A program made the position numbers and the translations under genes. A DNA stretch of 64,000 bases from Tumebacillus permanentifrigoris (GTDB lineage: Bacteria > Bacillota > Bacilli > Tumebacillales > Tumebacillaceae): NCBI RefSeq assembly GCF_003148565.1, contig NZ_QGGL01000002.1, positions 124,001 through 188,000 on the forward strand. The letters are read 5' to 3'. Shown here piece after piece: positions 42,530 through 51,548 of the stretch (the first letter of the stretch is position 1; every line of letters begins with the position of its first letter). The notes under the pieces were generated by a model. The model saw only the letters and a program-made list of their open reading frames with translations, ran no database searches and was not told the origin of the DNA.

Positions 42530-43822
42530 ATGTATTTATCCTTTTTCACATTCGCCATTTTGTCCGTATTTGCTTATCGACAATTTTATGTGATCCCGGT
42601 CGGCAAGAGCCGATTCCGCGAGGACGGGCACGCGCTGTTGTTCGTCGCTTCGATGTGGGTCGGGGGTTGGGTGATGCTGGCCTTCACCACCCTGTGCTAC
42701 ATCGCCATCTATTCCTTCATGCGCCTGCGCCAAAAAATGAAGTACCGTCCGTTGAACTTGATCCTGATCGCAGCACAGGCGCTTGCCGTCTATCTCGTGC
42801 TCGGTACGTTCGAGCGGTTGATGCCGACACACCAACCGTTGACGCTGTTCCTGACGATGTCGATCACCGTCTTCCTCACACAGTTGACGACCGTGCTCGT
42901 CTCCAGCCTCCTGTTCCAGATCTCGCTGCGCGTTGGCAATTGGAAGCGCGTATTGTTGAAGTACGCGCTGATGGATTCGATCTACCTGACGCTTTATGTG
43001 ATCGCGACCTCCTACACCTCGGTCGTGGAAGTCAGACCGCTCTGGCGCTTCACTGCCGACATCGTCACGATCGCCTCGATCGTCGGTCTCTACTACTGGC
43101 GTACAGTCGGGATCAAGCAAGACCGCAAAGTTGAGGTGCAAGTAGAGGAACTGAAGGCATTGAACACACAGATCGCACACGCCAACCAGCAAGTGTTGCT
43201 CGCCTTCGCCTCTAGTCTGGAGAAACGCGACCCGTATACCGCTGGGCACAGCGAACGCGTTGCCCAATACGCGGTGTACATCGCTGAGGAACTCGGCATG
43301 TCTACAGCGGAGTTGAAAGTGATCCACCTCGGCGGACTGTTGCACGACATCGGCAAAATCGGCATCCCTGACCATGTGCTGAACAAGCCAGATCGATTAA
43401 CAGTTGACGAGTATGACATCATGAAGCAACATCCGGTGATCGGCGAAGAATTGCTGCGCGGTGTCTACACAGCTTCGCAATTGCTGAACGATTCGGAGCG
43501 TGAGCGGATGCTGGAGATCGTCCTGTCCCACCACGAGCGCCCTGATGGTCGGGGCTATCCGTTCGGGCTGATCGAGGAACAGATTCCGCTGTTTGCCAAG
43601 ATCACAGCCGTCGCCGATGCCTATGACGCGATGACCAGCAACCGCGCCTACCGCAACGCGATGTCGAAGGATCAAGCCGCCCGCATCTTGGATGAGGGCA
43701 AAGGCACGCAATTCTGGACACCAGCCGTCGACGCGTTCCTGCGCGTCCTCGAACACCAGCAACTCGAACCCGATGTGGATACATTGCGCGAAGTTTCGGC
43801 CTCGCGAGCCAAAAGCACCTGA
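42530..43822 (+). CDS. membrane HD-GYP domain protein
   Basis: A 430-residue protein with about six membrane helices in the first 200 residues and an HD-GYP domain (about 225-400): HSERVAQYA, LLHDIGKIGIP and HHERPDGRGYPFGL. HD-GYP enzymes hydrolyse cyclic di-GMP; all the expected His/Asp motifs are present. ATG 42530 (MYLSFFTFAI) after GGGGGGAGG. Confidence 0.92.
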   Translation: MYLSFFTFAILSVFAYRQFYVIPVGKSRFREDGHALLFVASMWVGGWVMLAFTTLCYIAIYSFMRLRQKMKYRPLNLILIAAQALAVYLVLGTFERLMPTHQPLTLFLTMSITVFLTQLTTVLVSSLLFQISLRVGNWKRVLLKYALMDSIYLTLYVIATSYTSVVEVRPLWRFTADIVTIASIVGLYYWRTVGIKQDRKVEVQVEELKALNTQIAHANQQVLLAFASSLEKRDPYTAGHSERVAQYAVYIAEELGMSTAELKVIHLGGLLHDIGKIGIPDHVLNKPDRLTVDEYDIMKQHPVIGEELLRGVYTASQLLNDSERERMLEIVLSHHERPDGRGYPFGLIEEQIPLFAKITAVADAYDAMTSNRAYRNAMSKDQAARILDEGKGTQFWTPAVDAFLRVLEHQQLEPDVDTLREVSASRAKST

Positions 43823-43851
43823 CCGCCTCCTGGCGTGCAGGTGCTTTTTTT
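43811..43851. terminator. bidirectional terminator
   Basis: AGCACCTG ... CAGGTGCT hairpin overlapping the HD-GYP stop codon, flanked by A4 and T7, between convergent genes. Confidence 0.82.
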
Positions 43852-43855
43852 GCGT

Positions 43856-44701
43856 TCACGGGTTTCGTCCGCCTAGCGCTTCATCGATGTTCGACATCAA
43901 CGCTTCAATCGTGCGCGGTCCGACGATCCCATCGACGACGAGGTCTTTGTCCGCTTGAAACGAGCGCACAGCCGCCGTCGTCACCGTGCCGTAGAGCCCG
44001 TCGAGATCGCCTTTGTAGTACCCGAGCGATTGCAGGATGCGCTGTACGTCGATCACGTCGGTTCCATACGTCACACCGAGGCGCAAGATCCTTGCGGTCG
44101 TCACTTTGCCCGTGATCTTGACCAGCGTCCCGAGCGGAACCAGATCGTAGAGTTCTTCGACATCCTTGTTCTGCAGGCGGATGCAACCGTGTGAGACCGC
44201 TTTGCCAATCGAGTACGGATTGTCCGTGCCGTGGATGCCATAACCGCCGAACGGAATATTCAGCCGCATCCAGCGCGTTCCGAACGGGCCGCCTGGGTGG
44301 AGCGCTTTTTGCGTGATCTTCCAATCTCCGAGCGGCGTTGGATTGAGCGCGGTGCCGACGCCAACGCTGAACGTTTTGACGAGGTGTGCAGACTTGTATA
44401 CATAGAGGACACAGCGCTCGGTGTCCACTTGCAAACGATACTCGCCGTTGGCGGTGATCTGAACGCTCACCGCTTCGGCCGCGCCCAGTGCAGACCACGT
44501 TTCCGGGCCGACCACGCCGTCCTGTTGCAGTCCTTGCCTCTCTTGGAAGCGGCGCACCGCTTCCGCCGTCTGCGGGCCGAACACGCCGTCCGGCTGCTCC
44601 ACGGTCAGTCCGAGTTCCACCAGCCGTTCTTGCAACGACACTACGTCTGGGCCGCGCAGATACGGGCTGACCAACCGCAGAAAACGCGACGCGTAGATCA
44701 T
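43856..44701 (-). CDS. L,D-transpeptidase (YkuD) with two peptidoglycan-binding domains
   Basis: A 281-residue protein: PG_binding_1 domain (about 10-75, GVFGPQTAEAVRRFQ), YkuD catalytic domain (about 85-210) with IHGTDNPYSIG and SHGCIRLQ including the nucleophile Cys, and a second PG_binding_1 domain (about 215-275). No clear signal peptide, as for some spore-associated YkuD proteins. It may crosslink cortex or wall peptidoglycan. ATG 44701 (MIYASRFLRLV) after GAGGAGG. Confidence 0.93.
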   Translation of the reverse strand: MIYASRFLRLVSPYLRGPDVVSLQERLVELGLTVEQPDGVFGPQTAEAVRRFQERQGLQQDGVVGPETWSALGAAEAVSVQITANGEYRLQVDTERCVLYVYKSAHLVKTFSVGVGTALNPTPLGDWKITQKALHPGGPFGTRWMRLNIPFGGYGIHGTDNPYSIGKAVSHGCIRLQNKDVEELYDLVPLGTLVKITGKVTTARILRLGVTYGTDVIDVQRILQSLGYYKGDLDGLYGTVTTAAVRSFQADKDLVVDGIVGPRTIEALMSNIDEALGGRNP

Positions 44702-44836
44702 CTCCGTTTCCTCCTCACGATGCCGATTGTGCACCATCCCTACCACACTATGTCCTGAATACCATCCACATGCGCAGGGAACATATATAAACAGCACCAG
44801 TTCTCGGCAGACTTGCAAGTGAAAGGAGATTCCGCC

Positions 44837-46261
44837 ATGTCTCAACGTGCCGTCAAAGGCGTCCCCACCCACATCCCCAAGGGATCAACGACGGTCAAGA
44901 TTTTTTTCTACTTCTCCATCTTCTACCTACTGGCTTCGATGATTCTCGGGTTGATCGTCTCCTTAAAATCGGTCAATCCGGAGTTTCTGACTGGCAACCG
45001 CTTTTTGCAGGAGTACTTCACCTACGGCCGCCTACGTCCCACCCACACCAACACCGCGTTGGTCGGCTGGCTGACCACTGTGAATTTTGGCGTGTTGTTC
45101 TACGGGGTGCCCGCTCTGTGCAAAACCGGTCTGTGGAGTGAAAAACTCGGCCTGATCACAGCCATCCTGTGGAACGTGAATTACATCGGTGGAGCGGTCT
45201 CCTTGCTCGCCGGGTATCAAACCGGTGTGGAGTATGCGGAATTGCCATTGCTGTTCGACATCGGTGTCGTCATCTGCGTCGTCCTGACATTTTGGAACTT
45301 GTTCCAGACGACGCGCTACCGCAAAGAGCGCGTCTTGTACGTGTCGATGTGGTATTGGCTCGGCTCCTTGCTAAACCTCGCGATCGTGTACATCGTCGGG
45401 AACATCCCGGTCGAATGGATCGGGTCGGGCTCGACACAGATGGGGTACTACTACTTCTATCTGCACAACATCGTCGGCCTCTGGTTCACCGTCGTCGGCG
45501 TCGGCACGATCTACTACCTGTTGCCCAAGATGGTGCAACGTCCGATCTACAGCCACAAACTCTCCTTGATCGGCTTCTGGATGATCATCGCTTTCTACTC
45601 ATGGAACGGCCCGCATCATCTGGTCAACGGCCCAATCCCGCTCTGGTTGATGAAGGCGGGCATCATCCCGTCGCTGTTGCTGCTGATCCCGGTCTGGTCG
45701 GTGCTCGCCAACGTGATCGGGACGATGAAGGGCGTGTGGTTCAAAGTCTCGCAGCAGATCGGACTGAAATTCCTGATCACCGGGGCGTTGTTTTACGGAC
45801 TGGCCTGCATCCAAGGCCCATTTCAAGCGTTGATGGGCCCGCATGCGATCCTGCACTTCACGTACTGGACGGTCGGACATGCCCATATGCCGCTGTTCGG
45901 CGGGTTCTCGATGGTCGCGTTCTCCGCGATCTACTACATCCTGCCGCGCATCACCTATCGCCACATCTATTCGCAGACGCTGATGAACTTGCACTACTGG
46001 CTGTCGGTGCTCGGCTTCCTGATTTTCGGCTTCGCAATGTGGACGGCCGGAATCATCCAAGGCTTTGAATGGATGGACGGCAAGCAGCTCGGCTCCGGGT
46101 TCCTGCAAGTGATGGAATCCCTGCACATCTTCTTGATCTCGCGTGCGGTCGGAGGTTCGCTGATGTTCCTCGGCCAGATCGCCTTTGCCTGGAACATCTA
46201 TCGCTCCGCCAAGGCCGGACAAGTCGTCACGGCGGACGATCCGATTCTCGTCTCCCGCTGA
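44837..46261 (+). CDS. ccoN: cbb3-type cytochrome c oxidase subunit I
   Basis: A 474-residue heme-copper oxidase subunit with about 12 membrane helices. RLRPTHTNTALVGW holds a low-spin heme ligand, and GPHHLVNGP and YWTVGHAHMPLFGGFSMV hold further His ligands of the binuclear centre. High-affinity oxygen reduction. First of a ccoN-ccoO-ccoS-ccoP-yflT-like cluster. ATG 44837 after AAAGGAGA. Confidence 0.95.
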   Translation: MSQRAVKGVPTHIPKGSTTVKIFFYFSIFYLLASMILGLIVSLKSVNPEFLTGNRFLQEYFTYGRLRPTHTNTALVGWLTTVNFGVLFYGVPALCKTGLWSEKLGLITAILWNVNYIGGAVSLLAGYQTGVEYAELPLLFDIGVVICVVLTFWNLFQTTRYRKERVLYVSMWYWLGSLLNLAIVYIVGNIPVEWIGSGSTQMGYYYFYLHNIVGLWFTVVGVGTIYYLLPKMVQRPIYSHKLSLIGFWMIIAFYSWNGPHHLVNGPIPLWLMKAGIIPSLLLLIPVWSVLANVIGTMKGVWFKVSQQIGLKFLITGALFYGLACIQGPFQALMGPHAILHFTYWTVGHAHMPLFGGFSMVAFSAIYYILPRITYRHIYSQTLMNLHYWLSVLGFLIFGFAMWTAGIIQGFEWMDGKQLGSGFLQVMESLHIFLISRAVGGSLMFLGQIAFAWNIYRSAKAGQVVTADDPILVSR

Positions 46262-46295
46262 TCGAACCATTTTTGAACAAAAGAGGTGAAGCCAC

Positions 46296-46799
46296 ATGGC
46301 GAACGAAGCGGAGAAAAACCCAACCATCCTGCTGATCGGCGCAGGTCTGTTGGTGCTCATGGGAGTCTTGGGCACGGTCATCCTCCCGTACTTTGACGAG
46401 TCGGTGGTCACGCCGACCGCCACAGCCAAGTTAAAAAACTACCCGACCGACTCAGCAGAAGCGCGAGGCCGCCACGTCTACATACGCGAAGGCTGCATCT
46501 GGTGCCACTCGCAACAAGTGCGTCCCGTGCTCGCCGACTCCAAGCTCGGCCCTGTCTCCGTGGCCGGTGACTACTACTATGACAAACCGATCGTCATGAT
46601 GACGCAGCGCACCGGTCCCGACCTGACATGGGTCGGTTCACGCTACAGCGCGGACTGGCAACACCAACATCTGTTGAATCCGCAAAAAATTGCCGGTCCG
46701 GCGTCGATCATGCCCAAGTACGATTACCTCTCCGAACAAGATCGCAACGACCTCGTCGCCTACCTGCTCTCGCTCAAACCAGCACCGGCGAAAAAATAG
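46296..46799 (+). CDS. ccoO: CcoO-like monoheme cytochrome c subunit
   Basis: A 167-residue protein with one N-terminal membrane helix (about 10-32) and a heme c site CIWCH; Met in SIMPKYDYL is the likely axial ligand. Shorter than proteobacterial CcoO (~200). It passes electrons to CcoN. ATG 46296, 34 nt after ccoN, with AGAGGTGAAG upstream. Confidence 0.93.
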   Translation: MANEAEKNPTILLIGAGLLVLMGVLGTVILPYFDESVVTPTATAKLKNYPTDSAEARGRHVYIREGCIWCHSQQVRPVLADSKLGPVSVAGDYYYDKPIVMMTQRTGPDLTWVGSRYSADWQHQHLLNPQKIAGPASIMPKYDYLSEQDRNDLVAYLLSLKPAPAKK

Positions 46800-46811
46800 G
46801 AGGAACCCGCA

Positions 46812-46952
46812 ATGAACGCAGCCGCATGGATGCTCGTCATCGTCTGTCTGTGCATGACCGGCGCAAGCGCACTGGTGATCTGGTGGTCATGGAAGACCGG
46901 ACAGTTTGATGACACCGAAGGCATCAAGTACCGCATGCTCCAAGACGAATAA
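46812..46952 (+). CDS. small CcoS-like membrane protein
   Basis: A 46-residue ORF between ccoO and ccoP: one membrane helix (about 5-27, MLVIVCLCMTGASALVIWW), then SWKTGQFDDTEGIKYRMLQDE. The helix followed by G-QFDD-EG-xxRML is the pattern of CcoS, the cbb3 oxidase assembly protein, which fits its place. ATG 46812 is preceded by AGGAACC. Too short for most gene callers. Confidence 0.75.
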   Translation: MNAAAWMLVIVCLCMTGASALVIWWSWKTGQFDDTEGIKYRMLQDE

Positions 46953-46979
46953 CGCCACGGCAGAAAGGAGGAGCCGCGC

Positions 46980-47498
46980 ATGGCGGACCCTCGCGATCCG
47001 AAAGATCCGAACCACCCCCAGCCGCCAGTAACTCCGGCACCGACCGACCTCTCCCAGCAGTTCATGGTCGAGGAAGAAATCGAGGAGCACCGAGACAAGG
47101 GGGTCTACACGGACAGTTCCGATATCCAAGTCGGACATGGCAAAGTCCCGAAATTCCTAAAATTTGTCTACGCCGCGCTGGCGTTCTGGGGCCTGTACTA
47201 CGCGCTGGCCGCCAGTCCGATCAACGACCGTCACGAAGCCTCGCCCACCGCTGCACCGACCGCCGAGGCGGGAGCGGATGTATTTTCCGCCTCCTGTGCA
47301 GGTTGTCACAACGTGACGGCCGAACGCAAGATCGGACCCGGTCTGTTGGGTGTCCACGAGCGTCTTGGCGATCAAGGTCTGGACGATGTCCTGCACAAGG
47401 GTCGCCCCGACAAAGGCATGCCCGCTCCACCCAGCCTGAACCTGAACGAAAGCCAGATCCAATCCTTGAAACTCTATCTCACGTCGCTGAAAAAATAG
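46980..47498 (+). CDS. ccoP: CcoP-like cytochrome c subunit
   Basis: A 172-residue protein: a Pro-rich cytosolic N-terminus, one membrane helix (about 58-78) and a single cytochrome c domain with CAGCH and axial Met in GMPAPPSL. Proteobacterial CcoP has two hemes; one is normal for this shortened Firmicute form. ATG 46980 after AAAGGAGGAG. Confidence 0.92.
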   Translation: MADPRDPKDPNHPQPPVTPAPTDLSQQFMVEEEIEEHRDKGVYTDSSDIQVGHGKVPKFLKFVYAALAFWGLYYALAASPINDRHEASPTAAPTAEAGADVFSASCAGCHNVTAERKIGPGLLGVHERLGDQGLDDVLHKGRPDKGMPAPPSLNLNESQIQSLKLYLTSLKK

Positions 47499-47510
47499 GA
47501 GGTGGGCAAC

Positions 47511-47996
47511 ATGCCGCTTCAATCCCGGCACGTCTTTGGCTTGTTCGACACGACAGAGGCGGCACGTGCGCTGGTCTCAGCACTCGGCCCCTACGTTCCA
47601 CAAGACCGCATCTCGTTGGTCACCAAGTCGGATCAACTGCCCGACTACGCCACCCAGCAATACGAGACAGACAACATCGTCGATGGCACGCTGATCGGAG
47701 CCGCGATCGGTGGCGTGCTCGGCATCGGTGCGGCGATGGCGTCTGCGCTGTACCCGACCGCTGGCAACCTGCTGATCACTTTAGGCCCGCTGGCAGGGGC
47801 TGCCTATGGCTCTTGGAGCGGAGGTGCACTCGGTGCCTTGATCGACCTCGGCATCTCACCGCCGAACGCGAAGAATTTCCATGACGCCATCGAGCAAGGC
47901 AAGCTGTTGCTCAGCGCGGAAGTCGAGGAGCAAAACGAACGGGTCGTGATGCAGTTGTTCCATGATTACGGTGCAGACTCCGTGCTCACCCGATAG
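47511..47996 (+). CDS. YflT/general stress protein 17M-like protein
   Basis: A 161-residue protein. The first ~60 residues (HVFGLFDTTEAARALVSAL) resemble the YflT fold of general stress proteins. A Gly/Ala-rich amphipathic middle follows (about 62-120, GTLIGAAIGGVLGIGAAMA), then a C-terminal part that reads as a second copy-like segment. It sits 12 nt after ccoP and is probably co-transcribed. ATG 47511 with GGAGGTGG. Confidence 0.8.
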   Translation: MPLQSRHVFGLFDTTEAARALVSALGPYVPQDRISLVTKSDQLPDYATQQYETDNIVDGTLIGAAIGGVLGIGAAMASALYPTAGNLLITLGPLAGAAYGSWSGGALGALIDLGISPPNAKNFHDAIEQGKLLLSAEVEEQNERVVMQLFHDYGADSVLTR

Positions 47997-48006
47997 AACG
48001 AGTGTG

Positions 48007-48037
48007 AAAAAACCCCTGACCTTCGAGGGGTTTTTTT
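48007..48037. terminator. terminator after the cbb3 cluster
   Basis: AACCCCT / AGGGGTT hairpin then T7. Confidence 0.88.
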
Positions 48038-48114
48038 GCGATCAAAAGCAGGGGAATCATAAATTTTGTTGAATACTCTACTCATACATATTAATGTCGA
48101 CAGGAGGGCACTTA

Positions 48115-49188
48115 ATGAGTTCCGCCAAAATATTCAATATTTGGTGCCTCATGCTCACCCTCGCGATTGCCATGATCGGCCTTTACGAGGTTGTGTATCG
48201 GAATTTTCCCTATTTTCTACTCATCGAAGGCGCGTTGTTGATTTCGATGCTGTTGATGCTCTGGTTGCCCAAGCGATATCCTCGCGTGGCCCTGCACGTG
48301 ATGTTTTGGAACCAATTGCTGCTGAACCTCGGTCTTTACTACGTTGTACACGATTTTCCCCTCTGTGCTGCCGTGCTCTTTTTCCTCCCCATTTACACGC
48401 TGTTGTTTCCCAACCGCCGTTACTTTTTCTGGGGTCAGTTGCTCACCTCCATCGGATATTTGGTTTGCTCGTGGGACAAGCCTGTCCAACAGCATGTCGT
48501 CTTTTACTGCCTTTTCCTGTCCTACACCGCCCTGCTGAGCTTCGTCTCGCAGTTCATAGTGCGCAATGCGTCCGAAGTCGCGAAGTTTCAAGAGCGAGTC
48601 GAAGTGTTTTCCAGAGCGATTGAAGCACGCGATTCCTATACACAAGGCCACTCTCGCCGGGTATCGCGCTATGCCGTCGAGATCGGCAAACACCTGCCTG
48701 GCGTCGACCTCGAATTGTTGCGCGTCGCCGGCGACCTTCATGATATCGGGAAAATCTCCACACCTGACGCTGTGCTGCTCAAGCCAGGTCGTTTAACAGA
48801 CGAAGAGTATACGATCATCAAGCGTCATCCGGTCGACGGTGCGAATCTGTTGCGCCACTTTGGCATCGAAGGTCCGATTCTCGACGGGGTGCTCTACCAT
48901 CATGAACGCCTGAACGGAACAGGCTACCCAGAAGGCCGTGCTGGGAATGACATCCCCGTCTATGCCCGCATCCTCGCAGTCGCCGACACGTTCGACGCGA
49001 TGACCACCACCCGCTCGTACCGCCATGCTTTCCCACCGCAAACCGCCTACGACGAGATCCTCTCGCTGACGGGAGACTTCTACGATGCGGTGGTCGTCGA
49101 CAGTTTCGTGCGTTGCTATGAACGCATCCTCGCCATCTACGAAGAGGAGGAGCGCGAACACCAGCCTCACGCACAAGCTAGCGTGTGA
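48115..49188 (+). CDS. membrane HD-GYP domain protein, second copy
   Basis: A 357-residue protein with about six membrane helices in the first 150 residues and an HD-GYP domain (about 165-345): HSRRVSRYA, DLHDIGKIS and HHERLNGTGYPEG. Same layout as the protein at 42530 but with only moderate similarity outside the motifs. Likely cyclic di-GMP phosphodiesterase. ATG 48115 after AGGAGGG. Confidence 0.92.
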   Translation: MSSAKIFNIWCLMLTLAIAMIGLYEVVYRNFPYFLLIEGALLISMLLMLWLPKRYPRVALHVMFWNQLLLNLGLYYVVHDFPLCAAVLFFLPIYTLLFPNRRYFFWGQLLTSIGYLVCSWDKPVQQHVVFYCLFLSYTALLSFVSQFIVRNASEVAKFQERVEVFSRAIEARDSYTQGHSRRVSRYAVEIGKHLPGVDLELLRVAGDLHDIGKISTPDAVLLKPGRLTDEEYTIIKRHPVDGANLLRHFGIEGPILDGVLYHHERLNGTGYPEGRAGNDIPVYARILAVADTFDAMTTTRSYRHAFPPQTAYDEILSLTGDFYDAVVVDSFVRCYERILAIYEEEEREHQPHAQASV

Positions 49189-49204
49189 CGAGTTCACCCA
49201 GTTG

Positions 49205-49239
49205 AAAAGACGAGCCGCTGTACAGGCTCGTCTTTTTTT
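49205..49239. terminator. terminator after second HD-GYP gene
   Basis: AGACGAGCC / GGCTCGTCT hairpin then T6. Confidence 0.88.
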
Positions 49240-49271
49240 GTATACTGGAGAAAAGTTGGGAGGCTGGATCG

Positions 49272-50093
49272 ATGACCTATACACAACTGCGTTGGTTCTC
49301 CGTATTGACGCCGGCCTTGTTGGTCGGATACATGGAATATCTTCGCCACCAATACCTGCTCCCGTTCTTGTCGATGGAGCAAGGCAATGTGTTGATCACC
49401 TTCCTCGTGTTGGTGCTGTCCTTTTTCTACGCGACATGGGTTTTTCGGACGATCCGGCGCATCAACAACCGACTTGTTGAGGAGCAAGCGCGGCGCGCGG
49501 TCTATGAAGAGCGTGAACGGATGGCGCGCGAGTTGCATGATGGGATTGCGCAGACGTTGTTTTTTCTCAATGTGAAACTCAAGCAAGGCAAGGTCGAGGA
49601 GGCGCGAAGTGCGGTCGCCGCGATCGACAACCATGTGCGCCAAGCGATCTTCAACCTGCGCGATCTGCCGGAAGAGGGTGACACGCTGACCTGCCGCTTG
49701 GAGAAATGGCTTGGACAGTGGAGCGCGTTGACCGGCATCGAAGTCCAGCACGAGTTTCAAAAGCCGCCGGAGCAGCTTTTTGATACGGCACAGGAAGTAC
49801 AAATTTTCGGGATCGTGCAGGAAGCATTCAATAACATCCGCAAGCATGCGCAGGCAACGACCGCCCAAGTCAGATTCGCATGGCAGGCAGATCGCAGTTG
49901 GCAGTTGGTGATCGAGGACAATGGGCGCGGGATTGAGGAAGCGATTCTGCAACGCGCCGATTTGCAAAAATACGGTCTGCGGATGATGGCAGAGCGGGCC
50001 GAGAAATTACACGCGGACTTTACAATACGACAGAGCAGTGGCGGCGGCACCGAACTGACGCTGACTGCGCGACCGGGAGGAACCATCCGATGA
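49272..50093 (+). CDS. NarX/LiaS-type sensor histidine kinase
   Basis: A 273-residue kinase with two short membrane helices (about 8-22 and 40-58) and almost no extracellular part. HisKA_3 has His 89 in ARELHDGIAQTL; the ATPase domain has EAFNNIRKHA, DNGRGIEE and YGLRMMAERA. With so little outside sensor it probably senses the membrane itself or a partner. ATG 49272 after GGGAGGC. Confidence 0.93.
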   Translation: MTYTQLRWFSVLTPALLVGYMEYLRHQYLLPFLSMEQGNVLITFLVLVLSFFYATWVFRTIRRINNRLVEEQARRAVYEERERMARELHDGIAQTLFFLNVKLKQGKVEEARSAVAAIDNHVRQAIFNLRDLPEEGDTLTCRLEKWLGQWSALTGIEVQHEFQKPPEQLFDTAQEVQIFGIVQEAFNNIRKHAQATTAQVRFAWQADRSWQLVIEDNGRGIEEAILQRADLQKYGLRMMAERAEKLHADFTIRQSSGGGTELTLTARPGGTIR

Positions 50094-50740
50094 ACACGTA
50101 TCATGTGCTGATTGCTGACGATCATCCTCTAGCGCGCGAGGCGATTCGCAGCCTCTTGGAAGGTGACGAAGCGTTTCAAATTGTCGCGCAAGCATGCGAC
50201 GGACGGCAGGCGGTTCAACTATGTGACGAATTGCAACCGGACCTCGTGCTGATGGACATCAATATGCCGCACCTCAACGGGCTGGAAGCCACACGCCAGA
50301 TCAAGAAAAACCACCCGCATGTCAAGCTGGTGATCCTCAGTGTATCTGACAACGTCGCCGACCTGTTCACCGCGATCCAGTTTGGAGCGCAAGGCTATCT
50401 CTTGAAGAACTTAGAGCCGGATGACTGGCTGACCTACTTGCACGCGTTGCTCGATGAGGATGCCGAGATTCCACGCGAGATGGCGGGACGGATGCTCCAC
50501 CGCTTCCAACGTGGTGTAGATCACCCCGATGAAGTCAGTCCCGACGTGTTGACACCGCGCGAACGAGAGATTCTCGGGCAAGTTGCGGAGGGGGCGACCA
50601 ACAAACAGATCGCCGAGCGGTTGGTGATCGCCGAGAACACCGTCAAAAACCATATGAAAAACGTCCTCGAAAAACTCCACCTGCAAAACCGCGTCCAACT
50701 CGCGGCCTACGCCGTGCGTCACGGACTGAAAGCCGAGTAG
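50090..50740 (+). CDS. NarL-family response regulator
   Basis: A 216-residue regulator: phosphoacceptor Asp 56 (LVLMDINMP) and a LuxR-type helix-turn-helix (about 150-210, LTPREREILGQVAEGATNKQIAERL). It overlaps the kinase gene by 4 nt, so the two form a coupled pair. Its position just after the cbb3 and HD-GYP genes makes oxygen or redox response a possibility only. Confidence 0.94.
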   Translation: MNTYHVLIADDHPLAREAIRSLLEGDEAFQIVAQACDGRQAVQLCDELQPDLVLMDINMPHLNGLEATRQIKKNHPHVKLVILSVSDNVADLFTAIQFGAQGYLLKNLEPDDWLTYLHALLDEDAEIPREMAGRMLHRFQRGVDHPDEVSPDVLTPREREILGQVAEGATNKQIAERLVIAENTVKNHMKNVLEKLHLQNRVQLAAYAVRHGLKAE

Positions 50741-50780
50741 AAAAAAACACGTGCAGCCGTCAACGGCGCGCGTGTTTTTT
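50741..50780. terminator. bidirectional terminator
   Basis: AAAAAAACACG ... CGTGTTTTTT hairpin with inner GCCGT/ACGGC, between convergent genes. Confidence 0.85.
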
Positions 50781-51432
50781 ACATCCACATCTGGAAAAGC
50801 CCTTCAGTAACGCCCAAATTGTACATATAATACATACCGAACACGGTGCTGACCAGACCTGTGCAGATGCCCAAGCGCTCGGGCAAGCGCGGGACCCGAC
50901 GGCTCCAGACGAACGGAACGCCGAGTGCAGTCGTGAAGATCAACATCCCCAGCACCGTCCCCGCGCCAAACACGAAAATATACGCCATCGCCCCCCACAC
51001 GTTGCTCACCGTCGTCATCGTCAGCACCGCCAGCGCCGCCGAACCTGCTAGTCCATGCACGAAGCCAACCAACGTGCTGCGTCGATAGGAGGTGGCCGGA
51101 TGTATAGCGACTTGACTTCCATCTTCATACTGAGCCTTAGATGCGCGCAACGAATTGGCCCCGAGCACGACCAACATGATCCCGACCAGAAACTCCAGCG
51201 ACAGCGACCAACGCTCTGGCACGTGTGCTTGGAACACGATCAACACCAATCCGACGACGAATAACGTCGCCGTGTGCCCAATCCCCCAGAACACACCGGC
51301 CAGCGAGGATCGCCACAAACTCTTGCTCGCACTCGCAATCGTCGAGACGGCGATCACATGATCTGGTTCGATCGCATGTCGAATCCCCATCAGGAATCCA
51401 ATCGCCAAAATCGACATCACATCTAGATGCAC
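50779..51432 (-). CDS. NicO/UreH-like nickel or cobalt permease
   Basis: A 217-residue membrane protein with about six helices. The signature HAIEPDHVIAVST (HxxxxDH) marks the NicO/HoxN superfamily; the metal is not predictable. Start GTG 51432 is 9 nt after AAGGAGGT; ATG 51417 is too far from it. It stands alone, convergent with the regulator and divergent from ycnJ. Confidence 0.85.
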   Translation of the reverse strand: MHLDVMSILAIGFLMGIRHAIEPDHVIAVSTIASASKSLWRSSLAGVFWGIGHTATLFVVGLVLIVFQAHVPERWSLSLEFLVGIMLVVLGANSLRASKAQYEDGSQVAIHPATSYRRSTLVGFVHGLAGSAALAVLTMTTVSNVWGAMAYIFVFGAGTVLGMLIFTTALGVPFVWSRRVPRLPERLGICTGLVSTVFGMYYMYNLGVTEGLFQMWM

Positions 51433-51474
51433 TCGATGTACACCTCCTTAAAAGATAGCCCCTGTGAGCCATTT

Positions 51475-51502
51475 TGTACGCCTAGCAGGAAGCGGTATGA
51501 TG
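51475..51502 (+). promoter_or_regulatory. candidate promoter of ycnJ-ycnI
   Basis: TTGTAC (51475-51480), 16-nt spacer, TATGAT (51497-51502), about 45 nt before the ycnJ start. Confidence 0.45.
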
Positions 51503-51548
51503 AGGTAGGTTTTGATACATGGGGTTACAAGGAGGGAGACAGACACCC

